Source: CAWJMD01 sp963845675
GTDB lineage: Bacteria; Actinomycetota; Actinomycetes; Actinomycetales; CAWJMD01
Assembly (NCBI GenBank): GCA_963845675.1
Contig: CAWJSX010000005.1
Coordinates: forward strand, 496,001-560,000
Direction of reading: 5' to 3'
DNA: 64,000 bases
In this document: piece by piece, positions 40,789-51,632 of the stretch
Layout of the letters: every line of letters starts with the position of its first letter
Position numbering within the stretch: the stretch's first letter is position 1
Position numbers and translations under genes: made by a program
The notes under the pieces: model-generated
Told to the model about the DNA's origin: nothing
Seen by the model: the letters and a program-made list of their open reading frames with translations, nothing else
Database searches by the model: none

Positions 40789-41860
40789 GTGACAGGAACG
40801 GTCGGGTCGTCGGACCCGGGCACGGCCGACCCCGGCGCCGGTTCGCCCCGGCGCAGGAACCTGCATCGTGCCGCCCGCATCGAGGACGCCGTCCACGCCC
40901 GCATCGAGCGGCGCGTGAGCGAGCGTGGCTGGGTCCCGCAGATCACCGCGTACACCGGCTACGGAGCACCCGGGTGGGCGCGCGTGATGGCCAGGGTGCT
41001 GATGACACGCCCCGACCCCCGGCGCGACCGGCCGCCGGAGCTCGTGCGGGGATGGCGGTCCTTCGTGACCGTCCCGCGGGTCGGCGCCGAGGTCGTGCTG
41101 CGGGCGGGCGACAGCGAACGCCGGGTGACGACCGACCGCGGCGGGTACATCGATGTGCACTTCGACTGCGAGCCTCGACGTGGGCTGGAGCGACGTCGTG
41201 CTCTCGGCGGAGGGCGCCGACGACATCCGCGCCCCGATCGCAGTCGTCGACCCGTCCGCCATCACCGGGCTGGTCAGCGACGTCGACGACACCGTGATGG
41301 TCACGACCCTGCCCCGCGCGGTGCTGGCCGCCTGGAACACCTTCGTACTCAACGAGCACGCGCGTCGCCCGGTGCCCGGCATGGCCGTGCTCTACGAGCG
41401 GTGGACGCAGGCCAACCCGGGGGCTCCGGTCATCTACCTGTCCACCGGGGCCTGGAACGTGGCACCCACCCTCACCCGCTTCCTCGACCGGCACCTCTAC
41501 CCCAAGGGGCCGCTGCTGCTCACGGACTGGGGACCGACCCGGGATGGGTGGTTCCGCAACGGCCGTGCGCACAAGCGGGCGTCGCTCGAGCGGCTGGCTC
41601 GGGAGTTCCCGGGCGTCCGGTGGCTGCTGGTCGGGGACGACGGCCAGCACGACCCGGACATCTACTCGGACTTCGCGCGGCACCACCACGAGTCGGTGGC
41701 CGGGGTCGCGATCCGCCACCTGTCCCCGACCGAGCAGGTGCTCGCGAGCGGTCTGCCGGTGCCGATGGACCAGGCCAAGGCCGTGCCAGGCACCACCTGG
41801 GTGACGGGGACGGACGGAGCGGCGCTCTCGCAACGGCTCTCCCAGGCACACCTCCTCTAG
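40789..41860 (+). CDS. APP1-type phosphatase (DUF2183; one frameshift)
   Basis: HAD-like phosphatase related to the yeast phosphatidate phosphatase App1 catalytic domain. The metal/nucleophile motif is 'SDVDDTVMVTTLP', followed by 'PVIYLSTGAWNVAPTLTRFLDRHLYPKGPLLLTDWGPT', 'HKRASLERL' and 'WLLVGDDGQHDPDIYSDFA'. The first 120 residues form a beta-rich N-domain. An extra C near 41173 divides the two domains. The GTG 40789 start is preceded by GGGAGAG and is uncertain. Lipid substrate is an inference from the family. Confidence 0.85.
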
Positions 41861-41918
41861 CACCGCCGGATGCTGGACCGGGATCTCACCTCCTGGAACC
41901 GGCTGGGAGGATGTGCGC

Positions 41919-43118
41919 ATGCTCAAGGCCCTGCTGCTCGAGAACCTGCACCCACTGGCCACGCACCTGCTGGACGAGGCCGACGTGCAGGTCGACGCGC
42001 ACGTCGCCGCGATGGACCCCGACGAGCTGGCCGTGTCGCTGAAGGGCGTGCACCTGCTCGGCATCCGGTCGAAGACCGAGGTGACCCCGCAGGTCATCGC
42101 GGCCGCCCCCGACCTGCTCGCGATCGGTGCGTTCTGCATCGGCACCAACCAGGTCGCGCTGGACGCGGCGGCCGACGCCGGGATCGCGGTCTTCAACGCG
42201 CCGTTCTCGAACACACGCAGCGTGGTCGAGCTGGCGATCGCCGAGATCATCGTGATGGCAAGGCGTCTCACCGAGAAGGACCGGGCTCTGCATGCCGGGA
42301 TCTGGGAGAAGTCGGCCACCGGGAGCCACGAGGTGCGCGGTCGGCGGCTGGGCATCGTCGGCTACGGCAACATCGGCAGCCAGCTCTCCGTGATCGCCGA
42401 GGCGCTGGGGATGCAGGTCTACTTCTACGACAGCGCCGACAAGCTCGCACTCGGCAACGCGCACCGGTGCTCGTCCCTGGGCGAGCTGCTCGACGTGGCC
42501 GAGGTGATCACGCTGCACGTGGACGGGCGCGACGGCAACGCGGGGTTCTTCGGCGCCGAGCAGTTCGCGCGCATGCGGCCGCGCAGCCTGTTCCTCAACC
42601 TCTCGCGCGGCTTCGTGGTCGACTACGACGCGCTGCGGACCCAGATCGAGGCCGGTCACATCGCAGGCGCGGCCGTCGACGTCTTCCCGGAGGAGCCCAA
42701 GAAGCGCGGCGACGCCTTCGAGTCACAGCTCCGCGGACTGCCGAACGTCGTGCTCACCCCGCACATCGGGGGTTCGACGGAGGAGGCGCAGGAGGACATC
42801 GGCCGGTTCGTCGCCACCAAGCTGCGCGACTACCTCGGACGCGGGTCCACCACCCTGAGCGTCAACCTGCCCGGTCTCGCGCTCGACCAGCGGCCCGGGC
42901 AGCACCGCATCGCCCACCTGCACCGCAACACCCCCGGGGTGCTGGCGACCGTCAACAGCGTGCTCGCCGACCACGGTGTCAACATCGAGGGCCAGCTGCT
43001 GGGTACTCGCGGTGACATCGGCTACGTGGTGACCGACGTGGCCTCCGACCTGGCTCCGGACGTGGTGCCCGCCCTGCGCGCGATGCCCGAAACCGTGCGA
43101 GTGCGCCTCATCGGCTGA
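41919..43118 (+). CDS. serA: D-3-phosphoglycerate dehydrogenase
   Basis: First enzyme of serine biosynthesis, 399 aa, the E. coli-like short form. The substrate-binding half is followed by the NAD Rossmann motif 'GIVGYGNIGSQ' (about residue 146), 'FLNLSRGFVVD', the catalytic His in 'LTPHIGGSTEEA', and a C-terminal ACT domain from about residue 325 ('TPGVLATVNSVLADHGVNI') for serine feedback. ATG 41919 is preferred over GTG 41913 because GGGAGG then sits 8 nt upstream. Confidence 0.94.
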   Translation: MLKALLLENLHPLATHLLDEADVQVDAHVAAMDPDELAVSLKGVHLLGIRSKTEVTPQVIAAAPDLLAIGAFCIGTNQVALDAAADAGIAVFNAPFSNTRSVVELAIAEIIVMARRLTEKDRALHAGIWEKSATGSHEVRGRRLGIVGYGNIGSQLSVIAEALGMQVYFYDSADKLALGNAHRCSSLGELLDVAEVITLHVDGRDGNAGFFGAEQFARMRPRSLFLNLSRGFVVDYDALRTQIEAGHIAGAAVDVFPEEPKKRGDAFESQLRGLPNVVLTPHIGGSTEEAQEDIGRFVATKLRDYLGRGSTTLSVNLPGLALDQRPGQHRIAHLHRNTPGVLATVNSVLADHGVNIEGQLLGTRGDIGYVVTDVASDLAPDVVPALRAMPETVRVRLIG

Positions 43119-43141
43119 CCGGCTGCGGCACACTGTCGCCC

Positions 43142-43519
43142 GTGACCGACCGGGCTGGGCAGCAGCGGGACCGCGACGTGCCGGCCGTGGGCGTCGTCGC
43201 GATCGTCCGTTTCGTCAGCGAGCTGGCGATGCTGGGTGCGTTCGGCTACGTCGGGTTCCACCTCGTGGGGGACGACGCATCACCTGCGATCAGGCTTGCG
43301 CTGGCCGTGGGTCTGCCTGCCGTGGCTGCGGTGGCGTGGTGGGCGTGGGTCGCTCCTCGAGCGCCCCGGCGGCTGACCGACCCGGCGAGGCTGGGTGTCG
43401 AGATCGTCCTCTTCGCCGCGGCGGCAACGGGTTTGGTCGTCCTGGGTCAGGTGTGGTGGGCCGTGGTGCTCGTGGCCCTCTACCTCACGGGAACGGTGCA
43501 CGGCCGCGCCGGCGGCTGA
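43142..43519 (+). CDS. YrdB family protein (DUF2568)
   Basis: A 125-aa membrane protein with four predicted TM helices, starting 'AIVRFVSELAMLGAFGYVGFHL', the typical DUF2568 opening. A CACACT box 7 nt before GTG 43142 suggests a leaderless start. Convergent with the DsbA-like gene; the stops are adjacent. Function unknown. Confidence 0.8.
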   Translation: MTDRAGQQRDRDVPAVGVVAIVRFVSELAMLGAFGYVGFHLVGDDASPAIRLALAVGLPAVAAVAWWAWVAPRAPRRLTDPARLGVEIVLFAAAATGLVVLGQVWWAVVLVALYLTGTVHGRAGG

Positions 43520-44227
43520 TCACACGGCGCAGCTGTCGCCTTCGCAGACCTCGCCGTCCGCCCCGCCTGCCACCACGGTGACCGGGTGCCTCTCCTGCCA
43601 GGCGGTCGCGAGAACGTGCTGGATCTGCTCGGCCGGCTGCGCGCCGGACACGCCGTAGCGCCCGTCGACGACGAAGAACGGGACGCCGTTGATGCCGTAG
43701 GTGCGGGCCTGCGCCTGGTCCGCGCGCACCGCGTCGGCGTAGCGGTCGCCCGCCAGCACGTCGCGCACCTCGGTCTCGTCCAGGCCCACCTCCACCGCGA
43801 GAGCCGTCAGCTCGTCGTGGTCCGAGACGGAGAGCCCCTCGGAGAAGGTGCCCCGGTCGAGCCGCTCCTTCAGCTCGTCCTGGATGCCGTGCTCGAGGGC
43901 GAGGTGGAGCAGGCGGTGCGCGTCGAAGGTGTTGCCCGTGCGGGCGATGTCGAAGCGGAAGTCGAGACCCTCGCCGGCGGCGGTCTGCGTCATGTGGTCG
44001 ATCATCTGCTGGCCCTCTTCGGTGGTGCGCCCGTACTTGGCGCCCAGTCGCTCGGCGTAGCTGCCGCTCGTGGCGCCCGACGGTGCGGCCGACGCGTCCA
44101 GCTCGAAGGACCGCCAGACGAGCTCCACCTCGTCGCGGTGGGCGAAGTCCGCCAGTGCCTTCTCGAACCTGCGCTTGCCGACGTAGCACCACGGGCACAC
44201 GACGTCCGACCAGATCTCGATCCTCAT
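43520..44227 (-). CDS. DsbA-family oxidoreductase, FrnE type
   Basis: A 235-aa thioredoxin-fold protein with active site CPWC at residues 11-14 ('SDVVCPWCYVGKRRFE') and cis-Pro region 'GINGVPFFVVDGRYGVSGAQP'. There is no signal peptide, so it is cytoplasmic like FrnE. Two further cysteines at the end ('GEVCEGDSCAV') may act as an accessory pair. Intact. Confidence 0.9.
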   Translation of the reverse strand: MRIEIWSDVVCPWCYVGKRRFEKALADFAHRDEVELVWRSFELDASAAPSGATSGSYAERLGAKYGRTTEEGQQMIDHMTQTAAGEGLDFRFDIARTGNTFDAHRLLHLALEHGIQDELKERLDRGTFSEGLSVSDHDELTALAVEVGLDETEVRDVLAGDRYADAVRADQAQARTYGINGVPFFVVDGRYGVSGAQPAEQIQHVLATAWQERHPVTVVAGGADGEVCEGDSCAV

Positions 44228-44311
44228 GCCGACTGCAACCCGCGCACCGCGTGCTCTCTTCCGTGACCCGCACCACGTCGGGCCCTCCGCGCCGCTGCCT
44301 ACTCTTGGACC

Positions 44312-44686
44312 ATGCCGACGTCCCTGCGGATCGAGCTCTTCCCGGTGGACCTCGACGCCTCGGTGCGCTTCTACGTCGACGTGCTGCGCTTCGTCGTCGT
44401 GAGGGACGACCGTCCGCGGGGCGAGGCCTACGTCGCGCTGCGCCGCGACGACGTCCCGCTGGGCCTCGCCGAGCGAGCCACGTCGGGTCGGGGGTCGCGA
44501 CGCCCGCCCCGAGGTGTGGAGCTGGTGCTCGAGGTGGACGACGTGCGTGCCGAGCACGACGTCGTGTCGTCGAAGGTCGCACCCGACGAGGACCTGGTCG
44601 ACCGCCCGTGGGGGCTCACGGACTTCAGGCTGCTGGACCCCGACGGCTACTACTGGCGGGTGACGGACCGAGGCGAGGGCGCGTGA
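44312..44686 (+). CDS. VOC-family protein
   Basis: A 124-aa glyoxalase-fold protein ('LFPVDLDASVRFYVDVLRF', end 'RLLDPDGYYWRVTDRG'). A TACTCT box at 44300-44305 lies 6 nt before ATG 44312, a leaderless start. Substrate unknown. Divergent from the FrnE-like gene. Confidence 0.82.
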   Translation: MPTSLRIELFPVDLDASVRFYVDVLRFVVVRDDRPRGEAYVALRRDDVPLGLAERATSGRGSRRPPRGVELVLEVDDVRAEHDVVSSKVAPDEDLVDRPWGLTDFRLLDPDGYYWRVTDRGEGA

Positions 44687-44695
44687 CCCCGGACC

Positions 44696-45615
44696 TCACA
44701 CCGAGCGGGACACCGGGGGCAGCAGTCCGGAAGCCGCCCGGTCGACCACGTGCGCACGGAACAGCTGTGCCGCAGGCAGGAGACGTCGGCCTGTGGCCCA
44801 GGCGAGCCCGATCTCTCGGCGAGCCCCCCGTCGGTCAGCTCCACGTACCGGACCGTTCCGATGGAGGTGTCGAGCACGTCGCCCCGCGGGGCCGGCACGA
44901 TCGCGACGCCGAGACCTGCGGCGACGAAACCCCGCGCGGTGGGCAGGTCGTCCGCCTCGAAGGCGACCGACGGTTCGAAGCCCGCTTCGGCACAGAGGTC
45001 GGTCGAGAGCTGGTGCAGCACCGACGTCGGCCGGATCGTGACGAAGGACGTCGCTGAGGCGTCGGCCAGCGCGATGCGCCTTCTCGTGGCCAGCGGGTGG
45101 TCGCGAGGCACGGCGAGCCGCAGCGGCTCCGAGAGAAGGGGCTTCCACCGGACGCCGGGCTCGCTCGGGCGCAGGGTCGAGATCTCGAGGTCGACGTCGC
45201 CGCGGGCCCGGACCGCCGTCACGAGCTCGTCGCGCTTGGGAGCGAGCTCGAAGCGCACCTGGGGGTGGTCCACCCGGAAGGTGTTGATGAGGTCGGGGAC
45301 CAACCACGTGCCGAGCCAGGGCTGGAAGGCGAGCGTGACGGTGCCGGTCTCGGGGTCGACCAGCTGGTTCACGGCGGCGAGCCCGTCGTCCAGCTGGTGG
45401 AGCATCGCGTCGACGTGGTGCTTGAACGCCGCGCCGGCGTGCGTCATCCGGAGCGTCCGGCCGGACCGACGCAGCAACGGGGTCCCGACCTCCGCCTCCA
45501 GCCGGGCCAGAGCGCGCGACACGCTCGGCTGGGTCGACCCCTCGAGCTCGCTCACCTCGGTCACCGTCACGCCGTCGGCGACCTGCTGGAACCAGCGCAG
45601 CGCGTCCGTGTCCAT
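44696..45615 (-). CDS. LysR-family transcriptional regulator (one frameshift near the C-terminus)
   Basis: The N-terminal winged helix-turn-helix ('DALRWFQQVADGVTVTEVSELEGSTQPSVSRALARLE' in pieces) is followed by a periplasmic-binding-like effector domain ('TLAFQPWLGTWLVPDLI', 'RLAVPRDHPLA', 'GLGVAIVPAP'). The frame changes at a run of six Cs near 44826. The restored end ('LAWATGRRLLPAAQLFRAHVV') is the normal LysR terminus, stopping at 44696. Without it the tail is aberrant and Cys-rich. Divergent from the 77-aa gene. Confidence 0.87.
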
Positions 45616-45692
45616 TCACATGACGCTAGTGCATGAGTCGCATACCTAGCAGACATTGGACGTATGGATGGTCGCGGTTCAGACTTGGTGGC

Positions 45693-45926
45693 ATGAACAT
45701 CACGAGCACCGAGAACGCCAACCCGATCGGCACCGGCCTCGCCGAGCTGCGCGCCCAGGTGCGCGCACGGCGCGCGGCGCGTCAGGCGCGCCTGCGACTC
45801 GAGAGGGATCTCGCCAGCTACGCGACCCCGGCCGAGCGCCTGGAGCTGCAGGCGATCCTGGCGCGGCACGAGGCGGAGGACATCACCGACATCCAGCGCA
45901 TCGTGGACCGCCAGCACGCCGCCTGA
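45693..45926 (+). CDS. small 77-aa helical protein
   Basis: Basic, Arg/Ala/Glu-rich protein likely to be a helical hairpin ('LRAQVRARRAARQARLRLERDLASY', then 'ERLELQAILARHEAEDITDIQRIV' in pieces). A TTGGAC box at 45655-45660, an 18-19-nt spacer, then CAGACT (45680-45685) and a 7-nt gap to ATG suggest a leaderless promoter. It shares a 77-bp intergenic region with the LysR gene and is a plausible target. Function unknown. Confidence 0.7.
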   Translation: MNITSTENANPIGTGLAELRAQVRARRAARQARLRLERDLASYATPAERLELQAILARHEAEDITDIQRIVDRQHAA

Positions 45927-45981
45927 GAATCTCTGTCGCCCCCCGGGGGAAGTAGGGCCGACGGCCGGGGGTTACCCCGTC

Positions 45982-46349
45982 ATGAGCGTCGTCCTCTGGG
46001 TCCTTCAGGGCGTGCTCGCCGTGGCGTTCCTGATGGCGGGCGCGATGAAGCTGATGCGCGGCCGTGAGCAGCTGCGCGAGTCGATGGGCTGGGTCGAGGA
46101 CTTCTCCGCCCGCACCATCAAGGTCATCGGCCTCCTCGAGGTGCTGGCCGCCATCGGCCTCGTGCTGCCGGGGCTGACCGGCATCCTCCCGGTCCTCACG
46201 CCTCTTGCAGCGCTGGGCCTCGTCGGGCTCATGCTCGGCGCCGCCGTGACGCACTACCGGCGGCACGAGCCCCCGATGATCGCGATCAACGCGGCACTGG
46301 GAATCGTCGCGGCCGTCGTCGCCTGGGGGCGGTTCGGACCCTGGCCGCT

Positions 46350-46353
<4 letters not shown>
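45982..46353 (+). CDS. DoxX family membrane protein
   Basis: A 123-aa protein with four TM helices, opening 'LQGVLAVAFLMAGAMKLMRGREQL', the usual DoxX/DoxX-like pattern. Its stop overlaps the start of the GH15 gene as GTGA, so the two are translationally coupled. Biochemical role uncertain. Confidence 0.85.
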
Positions 46354-48179
<1,826 letters not shown>

Positions 48180-48183
48180 GGAC

Positions 48184-49557
48184 ATGGCCGAGAGCGTGGA
48201 CGTCGTCGTCATCGGACTGGGGCCGGGGGGTGAGGACGTCGCCGGCAAGCTGGCCGAGGCCGGCCTCTCCGTCGTCGGCGTGGAGCGCGAGCTGGTGGGC
48301 GGCGAGTGCCCCTACTGGGGGTGCGTGCCCAGCAAGATGATGATCCGTGCGGCCGGCCTCCTGGCCGAGGCCAGGCGGATCCCCGGGATGGCCGGGACCG
48401 TCGACGTGACGCCCGACTACGGCCCGGTCGCGACGCGGATCCGCGAGGAGGCGACCGACACCTGGGACGACACCGTCGCCGTGGACCGCTTCGTCGGCAA
48501 GGGCGGACGCTTCGTGCGCGGTTCCGGCCGGATCACCGGGCCGGGGGAGGTGACCGTCGACGACCAGGTCTTCACCGCGAGCCGGGGCATCGTGGTGGCC
48601 ACGGGGACGGGTCCTGCCGTGCCGCCCGTGGACGGGCTCTCCGACACGCCCTTCTGGACCAACCGCGAGGCCATCCAGGCCAAGGAGCCCCCGCGCTCGC
48701 TGATCGTCCTCGGCGGAGGCGCGATCGGCGCGGAGATCGCCCAGGCGTTCTCGCGCTTCGGCAGCCAGGTCACGATCGTCGAGATGGCCGACCGCATCCT
48801 GGCGGTCGAGGAGCCGGAGTCCGGCGACCTGCTCGCCGAGGTGCTGCGCGGCGAGGGGCTGACGGTGCTGACCGGAGCCACCGCGACGAAGGCCAGCCAC
48901 GACGGGGAGCGGTTCAGCCTGACCGTCGATGACGAGACCCTCACCGCAGACCAGCTCCTCGTCGCCACCGGGCGCGTCGCCAGGCTGAAGGACCTCGGTC
49001 TCGACAGCGTGGGGCTGGACCCGGACGCGAGGTGGCTCGACGTCGACGAACACCAGCGATGCGCCGACGGCGTGTGGGCGGTCGGCGACCTCACCGGCAA
49101 GGGCGCCTTCACGCACGTCGCGATGTACCAGGCCGCCGTCGCCGTCCGGTCGATCCTCGGCCAGGACGGCCCGCCCGCCGACTACACGGCTGTTCCGCGC
49201 GTGACCTTCACCGACCCCGAGGTGGGCGCCGTGGGCATGACCGAGGGGCAGGCCCGCGAGGCCGGGCTGACGGTCCGCACGGGAATCGCCCAGGTGCCCT
49301 CGACCGCGCGCGGCTGGATCCACAAGGCCGGCAACGAAGGGTTCATCAAGCTCGTCGAGGACGCCGACCGCGGCGTGCTGGTCGGCGCGACGAGCGCCGG
49401 CCCGACCGGCGGAGAGGTGCTCGGCGCGCTCTCGGTCGCCGTCCGGGCCCAGGTACCCATCGACACGTTGACGGACATGATCTACGCCTACCCGACGATC
49501 CACCGGGGCATCGAGGACGCGCTGCGCGACCTGCGGTCGACCTCCGACGACGGCTGA
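48184..49557 (+). CDS. FAD/NAD(P)-dependent disulfide-reductase-family oxidoreductase
   Basis: A 457-aa class I pyridine nucleotide-disulfide oxidoreductase related to dihydrolipoamide dehydrogenase and mercuric reductase. FAD motif 'VVVIGLGPGGEDVAGKLAEAG', redox-active 'GGECPYWGCVPSK', NAD motif 'LIVLGGGAIGAEIAQAFSRFG' and 'GVWAVGDLTG'. The C-terminal position of the usual His-Glu acid-base pair reads 'YAYPTIHRGIEDAL', so the canonical HPT..E is absent. Starts 5 nt after the GH15 stop. Confidence 0.88.
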   Translation: MAESVDVVVIGLGPGGEDVAGKLAEAGLSVVGVERELVGGECPYWGCVPSKMMIRAAGLLAEARRIPGMAGTVDVTPDYGPVATRIREEATDTWDDTVAVDRFVGKGGRFVRGSGRITGPGEVTVDDQVFTASRGIVVATGTGPAVPPVDGLSDTPFWTNREAIQAKEPPRSLIVLGGGAIGAEIAQAFSRFGSQVTIVEMADRILAVEEPESGDLLAEVLRGEGLTVLTGATATKASHDGERFSLTVDDETLTADQLLVATGRVARLKDLGLDSVGLDPDARWLDVDEHQRCADGVWAVGDLTGKGAFTHVAMYQAAVAVRSILGQDGPPADYTAVPRVTFTDPEVGAVGMTEGQAREAGLTVRTGIAQVPSTARGWIHKAGNEGFIKLVEDADRGVLVGATSAGPTGGEVLGALSVAVRAQVPIDTLTDMIYAYPTIHRGIEDALRDLRSTSDDG

Positions 49558-49568
49558 GGGGCGCCGGG

Positions 49569-50003
49569 TCAGAAGAACTGGTCGATGAGGACGGGGTTGC
49601 CGTCCGGGTCGACGAGCGTGATGGACGCGGGCCCGCTGGTATCGGGGTCGACGCGCTCGGCGACCTCCAGGCCCTGCTCCTCCAGGTGCCGCTGCACCTC
49701 GCGGACGTCCGTGAACGACCGCAGTCGCTCCATCCTGTTCGTGAGGCCGGGGTTGAACGTCAGGATGTTCCGGTCGAACAGGCCCTGGAACAGCCCGAGC
49801 GTCGTCTCGCCGTTCTTGAGGATCAGGTAGCCCGAGGCGTCGTCCCCACCCGTCACCACGAAGCCGAGCTTCTCGTAGAACGCACGTGAGGCCCCGAGGT
49901 CGGCGACGGAGAGCGAGATGGAGAAGGCCCCCAGATCGAGCCCGCCGGGCAGCGCGGGTTCAGGGCCGTCGGCGAGCGGCAGGCCGTCGAGCTCGTCACT
50001 CAT
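49569..50003 (-). CDS. VOC-family protein
   Basis: A 144-aa glyoxalase-fold protein ('FSISLSVADLGASRAFYEKLGFVVTGG', end 'ITLVDPDGNPVLIDQFF'). The start is taken at ATG 50003, with ATG 50012 three codons upstream as an alternative. Convergent with the flavoprotein gene. Substrate unknown. Confidence 0.85.
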   Translation of the reverse strand: MSDELDGLPLADGPEPALPGGLDLGAFSISLSVADLGASRAFYEKLGFVVTGGDDASGYLILKNGETTLGLFQGLFDRNILTFNPGLTNRMERLRSFTDVREVQRHLEEQGLEVAERVDPDTSGPASITLVDPDGNPVLIDQFF

Positions 50004-50122
50004 GCGTCCCATCGTGGTCGGCCGCCGTGCCGGGGTCAACGAGAGAACGGCTGAGGGCTGCCGCGCAGGCCCGGACAGCGAGAGGATCGTGACCACGGAC
50101 GGGGCGATGGCGAGGTGAGGGC

Positions 50123-50395
50123 ATGGTCGCGTTCACTGGGCGGGTTCGGCGGTGGCGTGAGGACAAGCCTGGCGGGCTCGCGGTGGTCGACGTCCCCTCG
50201 GAGTCGGTCCACGAGCTGGGCGGGCGTCGGCAGATGCGCGTCACGGGCTCGCTGAACGGCGTGGACTTCACCGGCAGCACCATGCTCGTCGCCGGTGGTG
50301 GCTTCTGTGTCGGTGTCAGCCGTGCCTCGATGAAGGCGGCTGACGTCGTGGTCGGCGACACTGTCGACGTCCGACTCGAGCCCGCGACCCGGTGA
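50123..50395 (+). CDS. DUF1905 domain-containing protein
   Basis: A 90-aa beta-barrel-like protein matching the DUF1905 pattern: 'FTGRVRRWREDKPGGLAVVDVP', 'VTGSLNGVDFTGSTMLVAGGGFCVGV' and 'GDTVDVRLEPATR'. GAGGTGAGGG precedes ATG 50123. Function unknown. Confidence 0.82.
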   Translation: MVAFTGRVRRWREDKPGGLAVVDVPSESVHELGGRRQMRVTGSLNGVDFTGSTMLVAGGGFCVGVSRASMKAADVVVGDTVDVRLEPATR

Positions 50396-50434
50396 CGGTC
50401 GTGCCGGCTCAGCACGTGACCGAGGGGTGATGTC

Positions 50435-50830
50435 ATGACGAGGTTCGTGATCGGTGCGGATGTGGCCCTTCGCCTTGCCGAGGCGAGGTCCGTGGTCCCC
50501 GCAGAGCACCAGCTCCTGGCTCCGACCCTGCTTCGCTCGCAGCTGCTGTCGGCCCTCTACGACGCGGTGCGCAGGGGCGCGATGACGAGGCAGGCCGCCG
50601 CCGGCCACCTCGATCACGTCCGCGGCCTGCGGATCCGGCTGCTGGGAGACCGCGTGCTCCAGAACGTGGCGTGGACGATCGCCGACGAGCTCGGGTGGTC
50701 CGACACCTACGACGCCGAGTACGTGGCCCTGACCCGGCTCCAGGCCGACGCGTTCATCACGCTCGACGAGCCGCTCGCTGACGCCGTGAAGGACGTCGTG
50801 GCAGTCGCTTCCCTCGATGCCCTGTCCTGA
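50435..50830 (+). CDS. PIN-domain protein (VapC-like) without visible antitoxin
   Basis: A 131-aa PIN-fold nuclease candidate. The first acidic residue is D9 ('FVIGADVALRL'), with further acids in 'LLSALYDAV', 'DAEYVALTRLQADAFITLDEPLA'. GAGGGGTG precedes ATG 50435. No small antitoxin-like gene is adjacent: upstream is DUF1905 and downstream a dehydrogenase remnant. It could be a solitary VapC-like toxin or a PIN protein with another role. Confidence 0.75.
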   Translation: MTRFVIGADVALRLAEARSVVPAEHQLLAPTLLRSQLLSALYDAVRRGAMTRQAAAGHLDHVRGLRIRLLGDRVLQNVAWTIADELGWSDTYDAEYVALTRLQADAFITLDEPLADAVKDVVAVASLDALS

Positions 50831-50848
50831 TGGGCCAGGCGCGGAGCG

Positions 50849-51042
50849 TCTAGCGTGCGGTGTACCCGCCGTCGACCGGCAGGGCGACGCCGACAACGCC
50901 CCACGCAGGTTCACGGCGTTGACGTGGTCGAAGACGTCGCCGGGCTCGTTCGGCGGCATCGGACGGCGGGGCCTGGATGCCGCGTCGTTGAAGGCCATGT
51001 CCAGTCAGGCCGTCGCCGCTCGCGACGTCGAGCCTGGGCGCC
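50849..51042 (-). pseudogene. remnant of a short-chain dehydrogenase/reductase
   Basis: On the minus strand this reads 'RLDVASGDGL', then (shifted) 'LDMAFNDAASRP...DVFDHVNAVNLRG', then, after another shift, 'VGVALPVDGGYTAR' and a stop. These are the middle ('FNNA', 'VNLRG') and the extreme C-terminus ('PVDGGYTA') of an SDR enzyme. The segment with the catalytic YxxxK and the N-terminal NAD motif is missing, so the gene is deleted internally, not just frameshifted. Confidence 0.65.
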
Positions 51043-51064
51043 GCCGCCGGGACGGTGGTAGGCA

Positions 51065-51601
51065 GTGTGGATGTGGTTCGACTCCTGGTCCCAGCTCGCT
51101 CGCGTCGTCCTGGTCGGCTCTGCCGCCTACCTCACGCTCGTGGTGGTGCTGCGCGTCTCAGGGAAACGTGCTCTGTCGAAGCTGAACGCCTTCGACTTCG
51201 CGGTGACGATCGCCATCGGCTCGACGCTGGCGACGATCCTGCTGAGCTCCGACGTGTCGTGGGGCGAGGGGGCGCTGGCCTTCTCCCTGCTGGCGATCCT
51301 CCAGATGCTGGTGTCGTGGGGATCGGCCCGCCTCCCCTGGCTGAAGGCTCTGGTGACCTCGCCGCCCACGCTGCTCGTCGAGGACGGGTCGATGCTGGAG
51401 GACGCGGTGCGTCGCCACCGGCTCACGCGCGACGAGGTCCACCAGGCGGTGCGCAGCAGCGGCGTCGGCGGGCTGGACCTCGTCGCCGCCGTCGTGCTGG
51501 AGAGCGACGGAAGCCTCAGCGTCATCTCGCGGCAGCAGTGCGGGGACGGAAGCGCGCTGCGTGGGGTCCCCGGCTGGGAGAGCGCCCGGCCGTCCGCCTA
51601 G
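51065..51601 (+). CDS. DUF421 (YetF-like) membrane protein
   Basis: A 178-aa protein with three TM helices in the first 90 residues ('YLTLVVVLRVSGKRALSKLNAFDFAVTIAIGS' in pieces) and a soluble C-terminal domain ('LLVEDGSMLEDAVRRHRLTRDEVHQAVR'). This is the standard DUF421/YdfR-YetF layout. Start GTG 51065; ATG 51071 is the alternative. Function unknown in the family. Confidence 0.85.
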   Translation: MWMWFDSWSQLARVVLVGSAAYLTLVVVLRVSGKRALSKLNAFDFAVTIAIGSTLATILLSSDVSWGEGALAFSLLAILQMLVSWGSARLPWLKALVTSPPTLLVEDGSMLEDAVRRHRLTRDEVHQAVRSSGVGGLDLVAAVVLESDGSLSVISRQQCGDGSALRGVPGWESARPSA

Positions 51602-51632
51602 GTGCCAGGCAACGACCGTTCGCGTCCGACCG

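Noticed and set aside
45626..45656. LysR-box palindrome around GCTAG...CTAGC upstream of the 77-aa gene
   Set aside because: Only five bases pair on each side and there is no T-N11-A core I could defend.
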